The position numbers and the translations under genes are program-made. From Oxytricha trifallax (Eukaryota; Ciliophora; Spirotrichea; Sporadotrichida; Oxytrichidae), in assembly GCA_000711775.1 (NCBI GenBank), contig ARYC01000647.1:1-64000 (forward strand): a stretch of DNA of 64,000 nt, in the 5' to 3' direction. This document shows positions 48,376-59,026 of the stretch, piece by piece. Under the pieces are notes generated by a model. That model searched no databases and was not told the origin of the DNA. It saw only the letters and a program-made list of their open reading frames with translations. Position 1 is the first letter of the stretch, and every line of letters starts with the position of its first letter.

Positions 48376-48567
48376 TAATCGATAAATTCTATAAAACGAA
48401 ATCTGAAGGCCCAAAAATCTCGTCAACCACGAGCGTCCCAGATCCACACTTATTCTTCCTTTATTTGATTGTTTTTGAGACCTCTCCAGTTGAATTCGAT
48501 TGGGAAAATCTTCAAAGATGAGCGAGATAGATTTTTGGATTTTGACTATGGATTTTTAAAATTTTCC

Positions 48568-48692
48568 TTGAATTCTTCAGAGTCTAACTTTTTAATGAGG
48601 GCAGATTTCTTCAATCTTACTTCGATATCACGTAAAATGTTTGGTCAATTAGTACTTTAGCTGGGAGACAATCCCCAATGTGAAATTCCTTT
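48568..48692 (+). repeat. host repeat segment A, copy 1 (left flank of TBE-like copy 3)
   Basis: CTTGAATTCTTCAGAGTCTA through TTGGTCAATTAGTACTTTA matches 54021-54110 at most positions, and similarity continues to AATCCCC (48671-48677 and 54124-54130). In both copies a TBE-like element starts at or near that point. Confidence 0.8.
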
Positions 48693-49278
48693 ATTTAATT
48701 AAGGTGGTTGTATTAATTAGATTAAGAATTAATTTTAAGATCAAATTAAAGATTAAAAACAAAGTATATTTGTCTGAATTTGTTATAAGTGCAAGGAATT
48801 AATTTATAAATCAAAATATCTGGTTCTATTTTAGAGATTGGGGCTTGTTAGAGATGGAAGTTTATTAACTCATATGATTTAAGAATGTAATTTAAAAATA
48901 TATTTAAAGATTATTATGCAATAAGGATTTATTAAACAAGGGATTTTGATCTCTAAAGTTATTGAGATTTTATATAAGTTTTAGATTGAATGAGTTTAGA
49001 ATTTATAAAAGTTGTGTCGAATGTCTTGTAAATGTCCTGACAGGACATTTATGAACTTTAGAAAGGGCTTATTTGATTTTATAATTTGATAAGACACATA
49101 GTTTAGTTGATAAAAAGGGAATGAAATAAAGGAAGTCATTATTATCATGATTTGAGAACTAGTTTAGTTGGCTATTTAATATTTTACTGCAATTAAAAAT
49201 TAAGCTAATCCTTGAGTTTAAAATTGTGCTTTGATCTTGAGAGTTAAGAGATTTTTTATTCAGATTTCAGCTCTAGAG

Positions 49279-50584
49279 TCACTGATGCTTAAAGGATCTG
49301 AAGTCAGTTTCTTAAGTCTGCTCAATTAGACTTTCAAGATTCATCTAAAGACTCTGATCATTCTCTAGAATGAAAGAATCAATGATCTTAGTTAGAGCTC
49401 TTGAGGATTTTGGATCATCTTTGATTTTCTTAGCATGGAAGATTAGCTTCTCTTGGGATTCGACGCTCACGAAAAAGTATTTGCATTTGTAAGTGTAAAT
49501 GATTATGCATGCGCAAGCTAAGATATCGATTGATGGATCTCCTTCTGTAAACTATCTTTGAAGAGGGATGAATGGAATGTCTTCTGTAAAGTTAAAGTAG
49601 CTTATATTGATATGCAATATTGCTTTTTCAAAGTTAACAATCCTGATTTCAAGAGAATCTACATCTATGACAATATTCTTAGGATTTAAAATTCTATGAG
49701 TGAATCCCAGACTGTGAAGATCACTCACACCATTTAAGATCCCGAGGCATAACTGCTTGAGTGGAAATTGAATTTCAGAAAATCATGATAGTTGTAGACG
49801 AAGACTTAGTAGGCCAATCCAATGTGATCTCCCCCCTTCAATATGTGCTCAAGATTTATTACATTCTTGAATCCCAGATCCTTTGCTTTCTTTGTAATAG
49901 CATACTCATTACTAATATTTATTTACAAATGCTGCTCATCAAACAATCTAAGTTCACCGCAGAATCTATAGTAGGTTTGATTGAAAGAGAGGTTCAGTAA
50001 AAATGAGTGCCCATTGTTGTGATAGGGCTGGGATTTGATGCGATAGATCTGAGACTATAAAAGATTGGTATCATTAGCTTTGGTTTGAAGTCAAAGGATT
50101 TTAAGAAGTCAAGATTGTAACTTAATCCTCTCTCTTAAATCTCGTTTTGTTATTAATGTGATTTAAAGTTATCACTTTATTATTAATCAGATAGTTTTTA
50201 TCTCTTCAGAGGTTATTTGTTTTGAAGTAACTCTCTAAGCTAAATGATGATTTTACTATTTTCTTGCTAAGATTGGTCTGAGTCATGATCGGACTCGGGC
50301 GAATGTTTTCTGGATTACTTTTATTGCGATATTTATTTTTAGGGTTTTTGAGATTTCAGGGAGCCAGGATTTAAAGGATGATAGTCGCGAAAATGCCTAT
50401 TAAGATTGCTCTTTGAGACAAAGGATTTTCCGCAGCTATCGCAGTCATGCTTTTTGTCATCAGATGCTTCAGTGATGCCAAACTAGGTTACCTTTATCTA
50501 GGAGTAAGTAATAAATATTCTTACTTTTCTTATAGTGAGTTCTGATCTCTAGAATTTGTTAGGCGAATCTCTGCTTTGTGTCAT
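49279..50584 (-). pseudogene. TBE-like copy 3: C2H2 zinc-finger plus kinase-like protein
   Basis: ATG 50584 starts MTQSRDSPNKFQRSELTIRK. A canonical finger follows at about residues 52-75 (CDSCGKSFVSKSNLNRHF-RDYH), then a long Gln/Ser linker. After a frameshift near 50020 come LNLSFNQTYYRFCGELRLFD and LEHILKGGDHIGLAYQVFVY. After another near 49775 come ILNGVSDLHSLGFTHRILNP (HRD reads HRI), KNIVIDVDSLEIRIVNF (DFG reads NFE) and GDPSIDILACA. It ends at TGA 49279. The catalytic Asp is absent, as in the other copies. Two frameshifts make this copy non-functional. Confidence 0.75.
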
Positions 50585-51073
50585 CCTCAGAAGAGCTTTT
50601 TTTTATGGGAGCTATCCCTCTTTAAGGATTTCATTTTGTAGTTGAGCATATTTAATACCCTTAAAATCAATTAACTAAAAAGTTTAATAATATAATTAAA
50701 TTTTAACCACAATCTTAAAATACTAAAAAAGGATTGAGAATCTCAGATTTATTAAAAATCATAAGATTTTTTAATTAAATCTTAAACTTCTCATATTAAT
50801 AAAGAATGTCAAAAAATTTAGGAACAAAGTTTATAATTCAGGAATATACAAAATCCTCCTCATTTAATTATAAAGTAAAGAAAGAATCACAAGTCAAGAA
50901 TAACTTTTTAAATCTTTAAAAAAATTTAACAAAGATTTTGGGATTCTATGAGAGACTCCCATCAAATGAAAACTATTAAATAAGGGAATTAAATCAAATT
51001 CTGTAAGAAAATGTAATTAAATAATCCCAGAATAAATAAAAATTTAAAATAAAAAACCCCTTAACTATTTAAT

Positions 51074-51857
51074 ATGGAGCAGTAGATGAGCTAATCAAGA
51101 TTAGTCAAAAGTGAGGAACTTACGAGTAGATTCAGATTTAATGAGAATATATAAAAATACTTGACTGTCCATTTTAAAATTATAGTTTTAAATAACATTA
51201 CTAATAGTGAATTTATTCTTACTACCTTATCAAGCAAATCAGATCGCATTCTTGAGATCGATCCTAAGTGGAAAAAGAAAGAGCCCAGAGATCTGACTTG
51301 GTGTAAATGAATAAAATTCCGCACTATCAGGAACTGTCTGTGAAATTCTTAACCCCGATGTAATAAAAGATGAGCAAGTCAGTATGTGCCTTCCTAATCT
51401 AGAGATGAACTCCAGACAGCTTCCTGAGAGGATGTTCTTCTTTACGATCCTGGGAACAATAAAGAGTGAATACTTGAGATCTGTGATAGATCATGCTCAC
51501 CAAGTTAGATACAATGACGGAGCACAATCTGAAGAAGCTAGCGGGATTGAGATTACAAATGATTGGTTCGACTAATTAATTAAGCATCCGTTTGTCTCGA
51601 GTAACTATTCTTTACATTGACGCTTTTAGGAAAACCTGGGAAAGAAATCTTCCTGATGAAGTAGAAAGCAAGATTGGGGAGCCACAAATCCTAAAACAAA
51701 TCCTTTGAAATAGGATAGAGATTGACAGTTCAGATTCGATAGAACCCATTTATAAATGAAGAATCAAGGAATTTGACAAAACGCAAAAGATTACCAGATG
51801 GATCTTTGCAAATCATAAACATTTAAGAGCAGACCCCCACAAAAATTCAATGGAATA
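51074..51857 (+). pseudogene. TBE-like copy 3: 22 kDa-like protein
   Basis: ATG 51074 begins MEQQMSQSRLVKSEELTSRF. After a frame change come AFLRSILSGKRKSPEI and VCEILNPDVIKDEQVSMCLP, then the conserved core SRQLPERMFFFTILGTIKSE, YLRSVIDHAHQVRYND and NDWFDQLIKHPFVSS. The 3' part can be read in two frames: one with TGAs (WIFANHKHLRADP) and one without (LTKRKRLPDGSLQIINIQ). Copy 4 shows the same ambiguity. The unusual alternation is described in the findings. Confidence 0.7.
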
Positions 51858-51976
51858 AAACTGAATAAAGTTTATTTATTTAAATCATTAAATCCTAAGT
51901 ATAAACTCCAACCCTTACTTAACTTAATTTATATCACAACTTTTCTAACTTAACAAATAGACTTTCTTATACATTG

Positions 51977-52535
51977 AATGAAAATGGTGGTAAAAATCAT
52001 ATTAAAAATTATTAATCAACAATTAATTGCCTTATATTTAAGATTGATTTATTTAATTGAATAAAACACTCCTCTATCTCGAAATCAATAAAATTTAGAG
52101 ATAGAGTAGTTTATAATATAATTAATAACCAAATAAAGTATAATGGATTTAAAAACGGGATTTCATTTTAAGATATTTAAAGTTTATAATTTTAATTAAA
52201 ATTACTTATCAAATATTACATCTTATTAATTGATTATTGCTTAAATATCTAAAAATAAACCATATCAATCATAAGTTGTAATTAATTAATTAATTAATTC
52301 ATAATTTTATATTCATATTTTTATAAACTTTAAATATCTTAAAATGAAATCCCGTTTTTAAATCCATTATACTTTATTTGGTTATTAATTATATTATAAA
52401 TACTCTCTCTCTAAATTTTATCGATTTCGAGATAGAGGTGTTTTTTATCCAATTAAATAAATTAACATTAAATATAAGGCAATTAATTGTTGATTAATCA
52501 TTTTTAATTTGTTTTTTACCACCATTTTCACTCAT
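51977..52535. repeat. palindromic element P7 inside TBE-like copy 3
   Basis: Arms of about 240 bp pair from TGAATGAAAATGGTGG inward (CAACAATTAATTGCCTTATA, GGATTTAAAAACGGGATTTC). Each arm also contains its own stem (CTCTATCTCGAAAT / AATTTAGAGATAGAG). It lies between the convergent 3' ends of the 22 kDa-like and transposase genes; the transposase TGA (52532-52534) is in its right edge, so the element replaced or supplied the last codons. Confidence 0.85.
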
Positions 52536-53270
52536 TACTTTTAGTTTATCCGTCCATTCTAAGCCAATCTCCTGAGAATCTCCTTCTTGTAATTCTGCTT
52601 TATCTTGAAGAATGTGCTCTCAATCCCATTGAATTTGGGTGAGTACGGAACATTGAAGATTGGGATTAATCCAAGCTCATCAAGGCAGGATCGTGTTGCT
52701 CTACTTCTATGCACCAAGAGAATATCCATGAAAATTGCGATTCTCTCATATGGAAACATCTACTTTATCTCTCCGAGGAATTCAATGAATTCTCGGTTAC
52801 GCACGAATCTTTTGTGAATCTTGAAATGGACGAGCCCCTGATCTTAAGCTACGCCAGCGATTAGAGCATATTATTGCATATCTGATCTCCGTTCCTTGAC
52901 AAATGGATGCTTGTATGTTGCAGCCCAAGAAAGTTTTAACTAAGTCTGAGGTGAAAATATTGCCTCATCAACAAAGATAATCTCAGATCCCAAGGATTGT
53001 TCCATGCACACTTTCGCTTTAATTTCGCAGACAAGATTTTATAGTTTAGCTTAATTCATGCTATCTATCCTTTAATCATGTTTTATAATTTTGTACTTGA
53101 TCCCAAACATGCCATAAATCTTAAGTATTTGAGGATAGCTTATCCTGGATTCTGGGAATTGTCTGTGAAACAAGATTGCGCGTTCTATGAGAGATTTACC
53201 AATTTATTATTTCAAGCTATTATCTGAAATTAAAAAATCAAGTTATTCCTAAGTGAGTATTTATCAACAT
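52532..53270 (-). CDS. TBE-like copy 3: DD34E transposase, catalytic domain intact
   Basis: The minus-strand frame is open with TAA/TAG as Gln from about 53270 to TGA 52532. It contains KSLIERAILFHRQFPESRIS, the first Asp in SEIIFVDEAIFSPQ, KHPFVKERRSDMQQYALIAG, the second Asp in IAIFMDILLVHRSRATRSC, and the Glu in YSPKFNGIESTFF; the two last are 34 residues apart. This is the IS630/Tc1-type DDE enzyme of TBE elements. The N-terminal helix-turn-helix is not in the same frame (a TGA occurs near 53273), so the gene is 5'-broken or its start lies in another piece. Confidence 0.8.
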
Positions 53271-53711
53271 AGCCTAGAATCCTGCTCAATCTCTCTTTTC
53301 ATTTTTAAACGTGATTTTAAATATGAGAATTCTCTTAAGGATTTAAGAATCTCCAAAGAGGTTCTTACGAATCTTGTAGTATTTATTATTAAAAATCTTG
53401 ACTTGCATCTATCATGAATAATATTTGCAAAATCTTAAATGAACATGCCTTTGTCAAAAATCTGAGATTCAATGGATTCTATTGATCCTAAGTCAAAAGA
53501 AATTAGCAAATAAGTGGAAATAAATTAAAATTAAGTAAATTCTATTTTTTTCTAAAAATTCAAGTTTTATTGAAATCTTACTTTTGCTTATCAATCGTCC
53601 AACTAAGATTGCTAAATAGTATTCAAAAGTATTATTTACTATTAAAATAAAAGCATTCTCAATACATAATCTAATTAATAAAACCACCTTAATTTAAAAA
53701 TAATAATCACC

Positions 53712-53968
53712 ATGGCGAAGCTTCTCTAACGCGGTTTTGGGCAACCTTTGGGAACACGTCGAAAAACTCGATTTAAAGTTTTGATGTGCGTCAATAAAAA
53801 TATGAATTTTATTAATATAAAATATAAATACAATCCACACAAATAGCTCAATATATTCATGGTCTATTTTTCAAATCTGTCGTTTCCTTACCTCGTCGTG
53901 ATCCTCAACTCTCGAAAAACGAGATTCATATACCAAAACATACTTTTAACATCTCTTAAGGGCTCAAC
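53712..53968 (+). repeat. host repeat segment B, copy 1 (right flank of TBE-like copy 3)
   Basis: About 245 bp highly similar to 59027-59272 (GGAACACGTCGAAAAACTCG, AATCCACACAAATAGCTCAA, ACCTCGTCGTGATCCTCAA). Under the ciliate code both copies carry a related frame with TRRKTRFKVL. Segment A copy 2 begins about 55 bp further on. Confidence 0.85.
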
Positions 53969-54020
53969 GTGCTAAAACAATACTATTTTATCTTTAAAAA
54001 GCAAAGTAAATTAAGCGGCA

Positions 54021-54130
54021 CTTGAATTCTTCAGAGTCTAACTTTTTAATGAGGCCAGATTTCTTCAATCTGACTTCGATTTCACGTAAAATGGATGGTC
54101 AATTAGTACTATATATGGAAGAAAATCCCC
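54021..54130 (+). repeat. host repeat segment A, copy 2 (left flank of TBE-like copy 4)
   Basis: Matches 48568-48677 and ends at AATCCCC, directly followed by the terminal repeat of copy 4. Confidence 0.8.
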
Positions 54131-54429
54131 ATGATTCAAGAATTGTAAAAAATTAGGAGACAGATTAATCTTAAATTAAAAAAAAAACAGCCATTAAAAG
54201 TTATCATTATGAAATATTATTTATAAGTTTCATTCAATATTAAATTTGTGTTCTTTACTATATAACACAAAACCTTCTAGTTAGTTATTAATTTTTATAT
54301 TGCCTTTTTAAAGTTCTTTACCCTATAATATGAAAATTGATGCGTTAACAGCCAAAAGCTTCCTTGATAAGTTAAATATGTTAATGGAAACCTCTAAAGA
54401 TTCATTTACAAAATCCTAGACATAAAATC

Positions 54430-55871
54430 TGTAAGTTAAATTTTCAGGACTAACTCTAAAGACTATACGAAGACTATAGTCGTCCAGTTGCAAGTTCACG
54501 ATTAATAGAATTTGACTATCCCCTATAAGATTCCGTAGTCTTAAACTAAACTAACTTGAGTATCTTACCAGATCAAACACTCTTCAGCACTGGGTTGGTC
54601 TTTCTCTGAAGGAGCTTGTAGTTATGTTTCACAGATAGTACCCTTAATCTAAGATTAGTGGCTTAACCTTGTAATGACTATATATAAGTCAGGGAATAAA
54701 ATTTAAGACTATCAAGCTGGTAAAACGAAGTGAGTTTATCCCAATTGAGAAGCATACTGCGCTAAAAATAATGATGAGAACAACCTATATCAATGAACTG
54801 GAGCATAGTGCAAAGGTTATCTTTGTTGATGAGGCCGTTTTTACTCCATCAACCCAGCTTAGTTAATCATGGGCCATGACCTATTCTCATCCGTATCTCA
54901 AGGATCGAAGATCTGAAATCACAACTTATGCTTTACTCGCTGGGATCTCAAACGAGCTTGGCTTGGTACATTACAGAATATTCACGAGGTCTGTGCGAAA
55001 TCATGAGTTTGTCTAGTATCTGACTGAGCTCAGATAGAGATTTAGCTAAAATAGCATAATTATCGTGAAATAAATCAATTAATCAAGATTACTCATTTCT
55101 TTTTATTTATATTAATATTTATATATTTTTAGGTTACTCTACCGCAATTTTGCTGTTTTGCGGTAGAGTACCTTAATTTTATTAATTAAATAATAAATTA
55201 AATTTAAATGCTGTATTTAAAAACATAATTAAAAATATAATAATAAATTAAACAATTTTACATTCGCATAATGAAGGCATTTTAAATTATGTTACTTTGT
55301 AAGGTAACATTTTAACATTCCTTTTAATTTATTATTATATTTTTAATTATAAATTACTTTTGTATTAAAATTCATTTCGTTTTTAAATACAGCATTTAAA
55401 TTTAATTATTTTTAAAATTAATATAATTAAGGTACTCTACCGCAAAACAGCCTAAATGCGGTAGAGTACCTAAAAATATATAAATATTAATATAAATAAA
55501 AAGAAATGAGTAATCTTGATTAATTGATTTATTTCACGATAATTATGCTATTTTAGCTAATTCCCTGACCAAAGACTAGCTGTATCTATGGATAATCTTT
55601 CAGTTCATAGAAGCAAGGTCACTCGTTATTACATTAGAGATTTGATGATTACTCCAATATTTATTGTGCCATAATCTCTTCAATAAAACGGGATAGAAAG
55701 GTACTTTTATACAGTTAAGCAAATATATAAGAAAGAAATGCTTAGAAGATTTAATAGGGACTATAGACTAAGAGTGAAGCAATGTATAAGAAGTTCAATA
55801 GAGCAGGTGAAAAGAGTTACAATTATTCATTAGGTGAATTAAGGAATATAAGAAGTTCTTAAGGCTTAATG
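54430..55871 (+). pseudogene. TBE-like copy 4: DD34E transposase, split by palindrome P8
   Basis: The N-terminal part contains LKELVVMFHRQYPQSKISGL, homologous to copies 1-3. A TGA and frame change lie near 54673. The first Asp is in KVIFVDEAVFTPS, followed by YSHPYLKDRRSEITTYALLA. The frame is interrupted by P8 between LTELRQRF and FPDQRLAV. It resumes with the second Asp in VSMDNLSVHRSKVTR and the Glu in QQNGIERYFYTV; 34 residues separate them. It ends at TGA 55869. The insertion, plus the N-terminal break, inactivates this copy. Confidence 0.85.
55042..55560. mobile_element. palindromic element P8 with 8-bp target duplication TTAGCTAA
   Basis: TTAGCTAA occurs at 55042-55049 and 55553-55560, flanking a 503-bp palindrome whose ends are AATAGCATAATTATCGTG and its complement. 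Each arm holds a further hairpin (TACTCTACCGCA / TGCGGTAGAGTA). It interrupts the transposase between conserved motifs; the conserved coding on both sides fits a single TTAGCTAA. It carries no coding sequence. Confidence 0.9.
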
Positions 55872-55889
55872 ACTATATTTAATTAAATC

Positions 55890-56654
55890 ATTAATCATCA
55901 TCTCTAAGTTCTCTTTGCTTGGGGTTCTCTATTAAATATTGATTATTTGCATAGTCCCAACTGGCAATCTATTCCTCTTTGTGATAGTCTTATTTTCTTC
56001 CTGACTCTGCAAAAGTGGTCTCCTAACCCCTATGAGTCTTGAAGAATCTCAAAGGATTTATTCTAAGATTTCTATCTGCCTAGTCTTGACCTCTGTTTCA
56101 TCAAGAAAATTGCTTTACCAGGTTTCCCTAAAAGTATTAATCTCAGTTTGACATACTTGAAACAAAGGGGTGTTTGAGGAGGTCATCAAACCACTCAGGA
56201 GTAACCTTAATTTCATTTTGCTCCGACTGCTGAGCAACTTCATTATAGCGAACCTTATAAGCATGATCCACGACTCCTTTTGGATAGTCCGGCTTAGCTG
56301 TACTCAGGATTGAGAAGAAGAAGACTCTCTCCGGTAATTGCCCTGAATTTAAATCTAAGGAGGGAAGGTATTAAGAGACTAGGTCATCTGAGATTGCATC
56401 ATTGTACAATTATTTTACAGATAGCTCTTGGAAAAAAGGGACATGTATGCTGTGAATCTACTCTTCCTTTAATGCCTTTTTTGTCCATTTAGTATCGATC
56501 TTAAGAACGCAATCCTTGTTGATTAGTAATTAGGGAGAAACAAGTTGACTAATAAATTATCAATTAACAAGAAGAATATTTACGATGCTTAAACCTTGAG
56601 ACCAGCTCTTCACTTTTGACGAATTTCTTCTCAAGACTATATATAGTCTTCCAT
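55890..56654 (-). pseudogene. TBE-like copy 4: 22 kDa-like protein
   Basis: The minus strand starts at about ATG 56654 (MEDYIQS, then TGA). After frame changes it reads KKALKEEQIHSIHVPFFQEL, NDAISDDLVSQYLPSLDLNS, GQLPERVFFFSILSTAKPDY, VDHAYKVRYNEVAQQSEQNE and VTPEWFDDLLKHPFVSS, then TGA 56143. The downstream piece INTFRETWQSNFLDETEVK matches copy 3. It is collinear with copies 1-3. Nonsense codons and shifts mark decay. It converges on the transposase. Confidence 0.7.
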
Positions 56655-57025
56655 TAGGCTAATTTAATTATTAAATAGTCCTTATTTGACTTTAAAATAT
56701 GATTAAACTCTTTTTAATAGAGAATGAGGCAAGGTTATTTAAGCAGATTTAGAAAATAGAAGAAGTATCAATTTTTTAATTTTTAAGAATGAGGTTTTAT
56801 AAAAATATGTATTACTTTCTTTATGCAAGATTAGGTTTTGGGGTTTGCATTTGACCAAAAATATTGCTTCAAGACTAATCTGACTTTAAAAAGTAAAGAA
56901 GCTCGAAAATCTTTTTAAGTTTGATTAAAATTTCGATTAATTTAATTGTATACTTAATAAAGCTATTTTAAATTAATATGTGGTCATATTTATAATTTTA
57001 TAAATTATTTGCTCAAATATTAAAT

Positions 57026-58412
57026 ATGGAAATTAAAGATGTTTGCATATAAAACAAAGTAGCTTAAAAGATTTAATTTTAGCGTTCTGAGGTTAGCTCT
57101 TAGCAATCGGACTCCGAGAAAGATGATAGACCCTATATTCAACAAGCGGGTTCTTTAATAAAAATGCTTAGTCAAATTATAATAATGCCTAGTCATTCAA
57201 GTAATAAAAAGGTTGACATAATGAATGAAGCAAAGTACAAATGTCAAGTTTGTCACAGAGTATTCGCCAATAAAAGTAATTTAAACAGGCATGCTTAAGA
57301 TTGCCAAGCACTTACAAGTTAACAAGTTAAGGAAGGGAACAACTAAAAAGGTAATAGAGCTCAAACTTAATCAAGAAAAGTCTCTCAATCAAGCCTTTCT
57401 TCACTGAGCGATATTGATGAAGACCAGGAGCGACTACCTCAATAAGCATAGGCACCTGAGACTATAATCATACCTGACGATGAACCTAAACCTTCAGGAA
57501 ATATTATTATATAATAGTCCTAAGCGAACGACTAAGATCGAGGAGTGGGGGATGGATTGGGTAAACTCACTTTCGACTATCTTAGTCACTTTTAAATCAA
57601 TCGACATTTCATGATCTTTATGCTTCAATAAGATAACTTGTCGAAAAGAGAAGCCAAGTCACTGATATGGGGATGCACCACTATGCCACACTTTGCTATA
57701 AAGATAATTTTTTACAGACTATATAATGATATTCAATTCCTTCATTAGTAGGATAGTAAATTAAGCTAAGCAATGAGTATGCTATTTCAAAACTTGATGA
57801 TTAAAAATGTTGAAGAATTTGATAACCCTTAAGTACTTAGTCAAAGCCCCTGGTCATATCTGACTTGTATATACATTCTACCCTTACAATTTTTGCGACT
57901 ACTAGAGAATGTGCTACGACCCAGTGCTAACTTAAACTAATTTAAGAAAGTTGATTAATGGTGTTAGGGAGATCCATAGTCTTGGATATGTTCACAGAAG
58001 ATTAAACCTACAGAATTTTGTTGTAGACTCGAGCTCTGAAGATTTGAGAGTTCTAAACTATGAACACGCTAGTCTGATGACTAACCTCAAGACTAAATCT
58101 TACAAGTCTTAGAGACTTTATTCGCCTATTGTTGGGAAGTTTTCATAAGGTGATCCTATGGTCGATGTAAACAGCGTGGCATCAATAATAGTGCCTTCTT
58201 ATATTAACAGGAACTTCTATGACGATGTCCAGTCTTAAGAGAAGCTCATCGCAAATTGTGAGATCATTCACTATAGTCCTAATGAAGACTAACACATTAA
58301 AAAACTCATTCAAGCTTTTTTCTTGACTCAAGATCCACAGACTTGGTTGTCTCTTACAGAGATGTAGAGCCTACTAGATAAAGTAGATTTCAGCAAAGCA
58401 AGACTCTGTTGA
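57026..58412 (+). pseudogene. TBE-like copy 4: zinc-finger plus kinase-like protein, one frameshift
   Basis: ATG 57026 starts MEIKDVCIQNKVAQKIQF. A finger lies at about residues 73-95 (KCQVCHRVFANKSNLNRHAQ-DC; the last ligand is Cys, so C2HC). Next is an acidic/Gln linker (SDIDEDQERLPQQAQAPE) and a helical region (LSHFQINRHFMIFMLQQDNL). A frameshift near 57950 precedes GVREIHSLGYVHRRLNLQNF (HRD reads HRR), LRVLNYEHASL (DFG reads NYE), YSPIVGKFSQGDPMVDVNSV and a C-terminal helix set. It ends at TGA 58410. The catalytic Asp is missing, as in copies 1 and 3. Confidence 0.75.
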
Positions 58413-58647
58413 CGATTCGTCCTAGTCATCCTAGTCAACGACAGACAGGACTAACAGGAAAAGCATATGCAGTCATCAGTCAATGATGCAACCCCTAATT
58501 GAATAAAAGTTCTACTCAAACAATTTTACGAACTAAAATATATAATTTAGTCATTGCACAATAAACGATAATATTAGCCGTTGATTAAGTTAATATTTAT
58601 ATAATATTTATCATCTATATCGAACCCTAAATCCCATTTAAAACAGT

Positions 58648-58702
58648 AGCGCGGATAAATATCCGCGCATATATTTAGCGCGGAATATTATTCCGCGCAC
58701 AA
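58648..58702. repeat. twin G+C hairpins near the right end of TBE-like copy 4
   Basis: GCGCGGATAAATATCCGCGC and, nine bases on, GCGCGGAATATTATTCCGCGC are two consecutive perfect stem-loops sharing the GCGCGGA/TCCGCGC stem. They stand out in AT-rich DNA between the kinase-like gene and the terminal repeat. A transcription end signal or protein-binding cruciform is possible. Confidence 0.8.
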
Positions 58703-59026
58703 ATAAAATCTGGGTTAATTTATATATGTAATTTATAGTCTTAATATTTATATACAGTTTTTATATTATATTTGTCATAAACATTTATTTAATTAGCAAC
58801 TATTTCTGTAAGAATTCTAGATATGTTGTATTCTCAGATGTAAAGTTATAAATTTATATTTTAAATAATATATTCATGAAATTTTAATGATAAATTGTTA
58901 TTATAGTATAGCAACTCTATGTTATAAAAATGGCTAAGTCTTAAGTAAGAAAACTAAATAATTGATTTAAATATTTTTATATTTAGATTGATTAATTCAT
59001 CTAATTTTATACAATTCTTGAATCAT

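Larger units (their letters stand above)
48678..53711. mobile_element. TBE-like transposon copy 3, with terminal inverted repeats
   Basis: The left end contains AATTAAGGTGGTTGTATTAA (48697 on) and the right end has its complement (about 53667-53695), giving an inverted repeat of at least 28 bp with few mismatches. Weaker similarity extends outward to 48678 and about 53711. Inside are a minus-strand zinc-finger/kinase-like gene, a plus-strand 22 kDa-like gene and a minus-strand transposase, the same order as copy 1. Palindrome P7 is inserted between the last two. Target duplication was not resolved. Confidence 0.8.
54131..59026. mobile_element. TBE-like transposon copy 4, complete with 26-bp terminal inverted repeats
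   Basis: The left end ATGATTCAAGAATTGTAAAA (54131 on) pairs with the right end (59001-59026) over 26 bp with one mismatch, giving a 4,896-bp element. Contents, left to right: transposase (plus), 22 kDa-like gene (minus), zinc-finger/kinase-like gene (plus), the same gene set as copy 3 but inverted relative to the flanking repeats A and B. Palindrome P8 is inserted in the transposase. Twin G+C hairpins lie near the right end. Confidence 0.85.

Noticed and set aside
52605-52817. 70-codon plus-strand ORF
   Set aside because: Antisense shadow of the copy 3 transposase.
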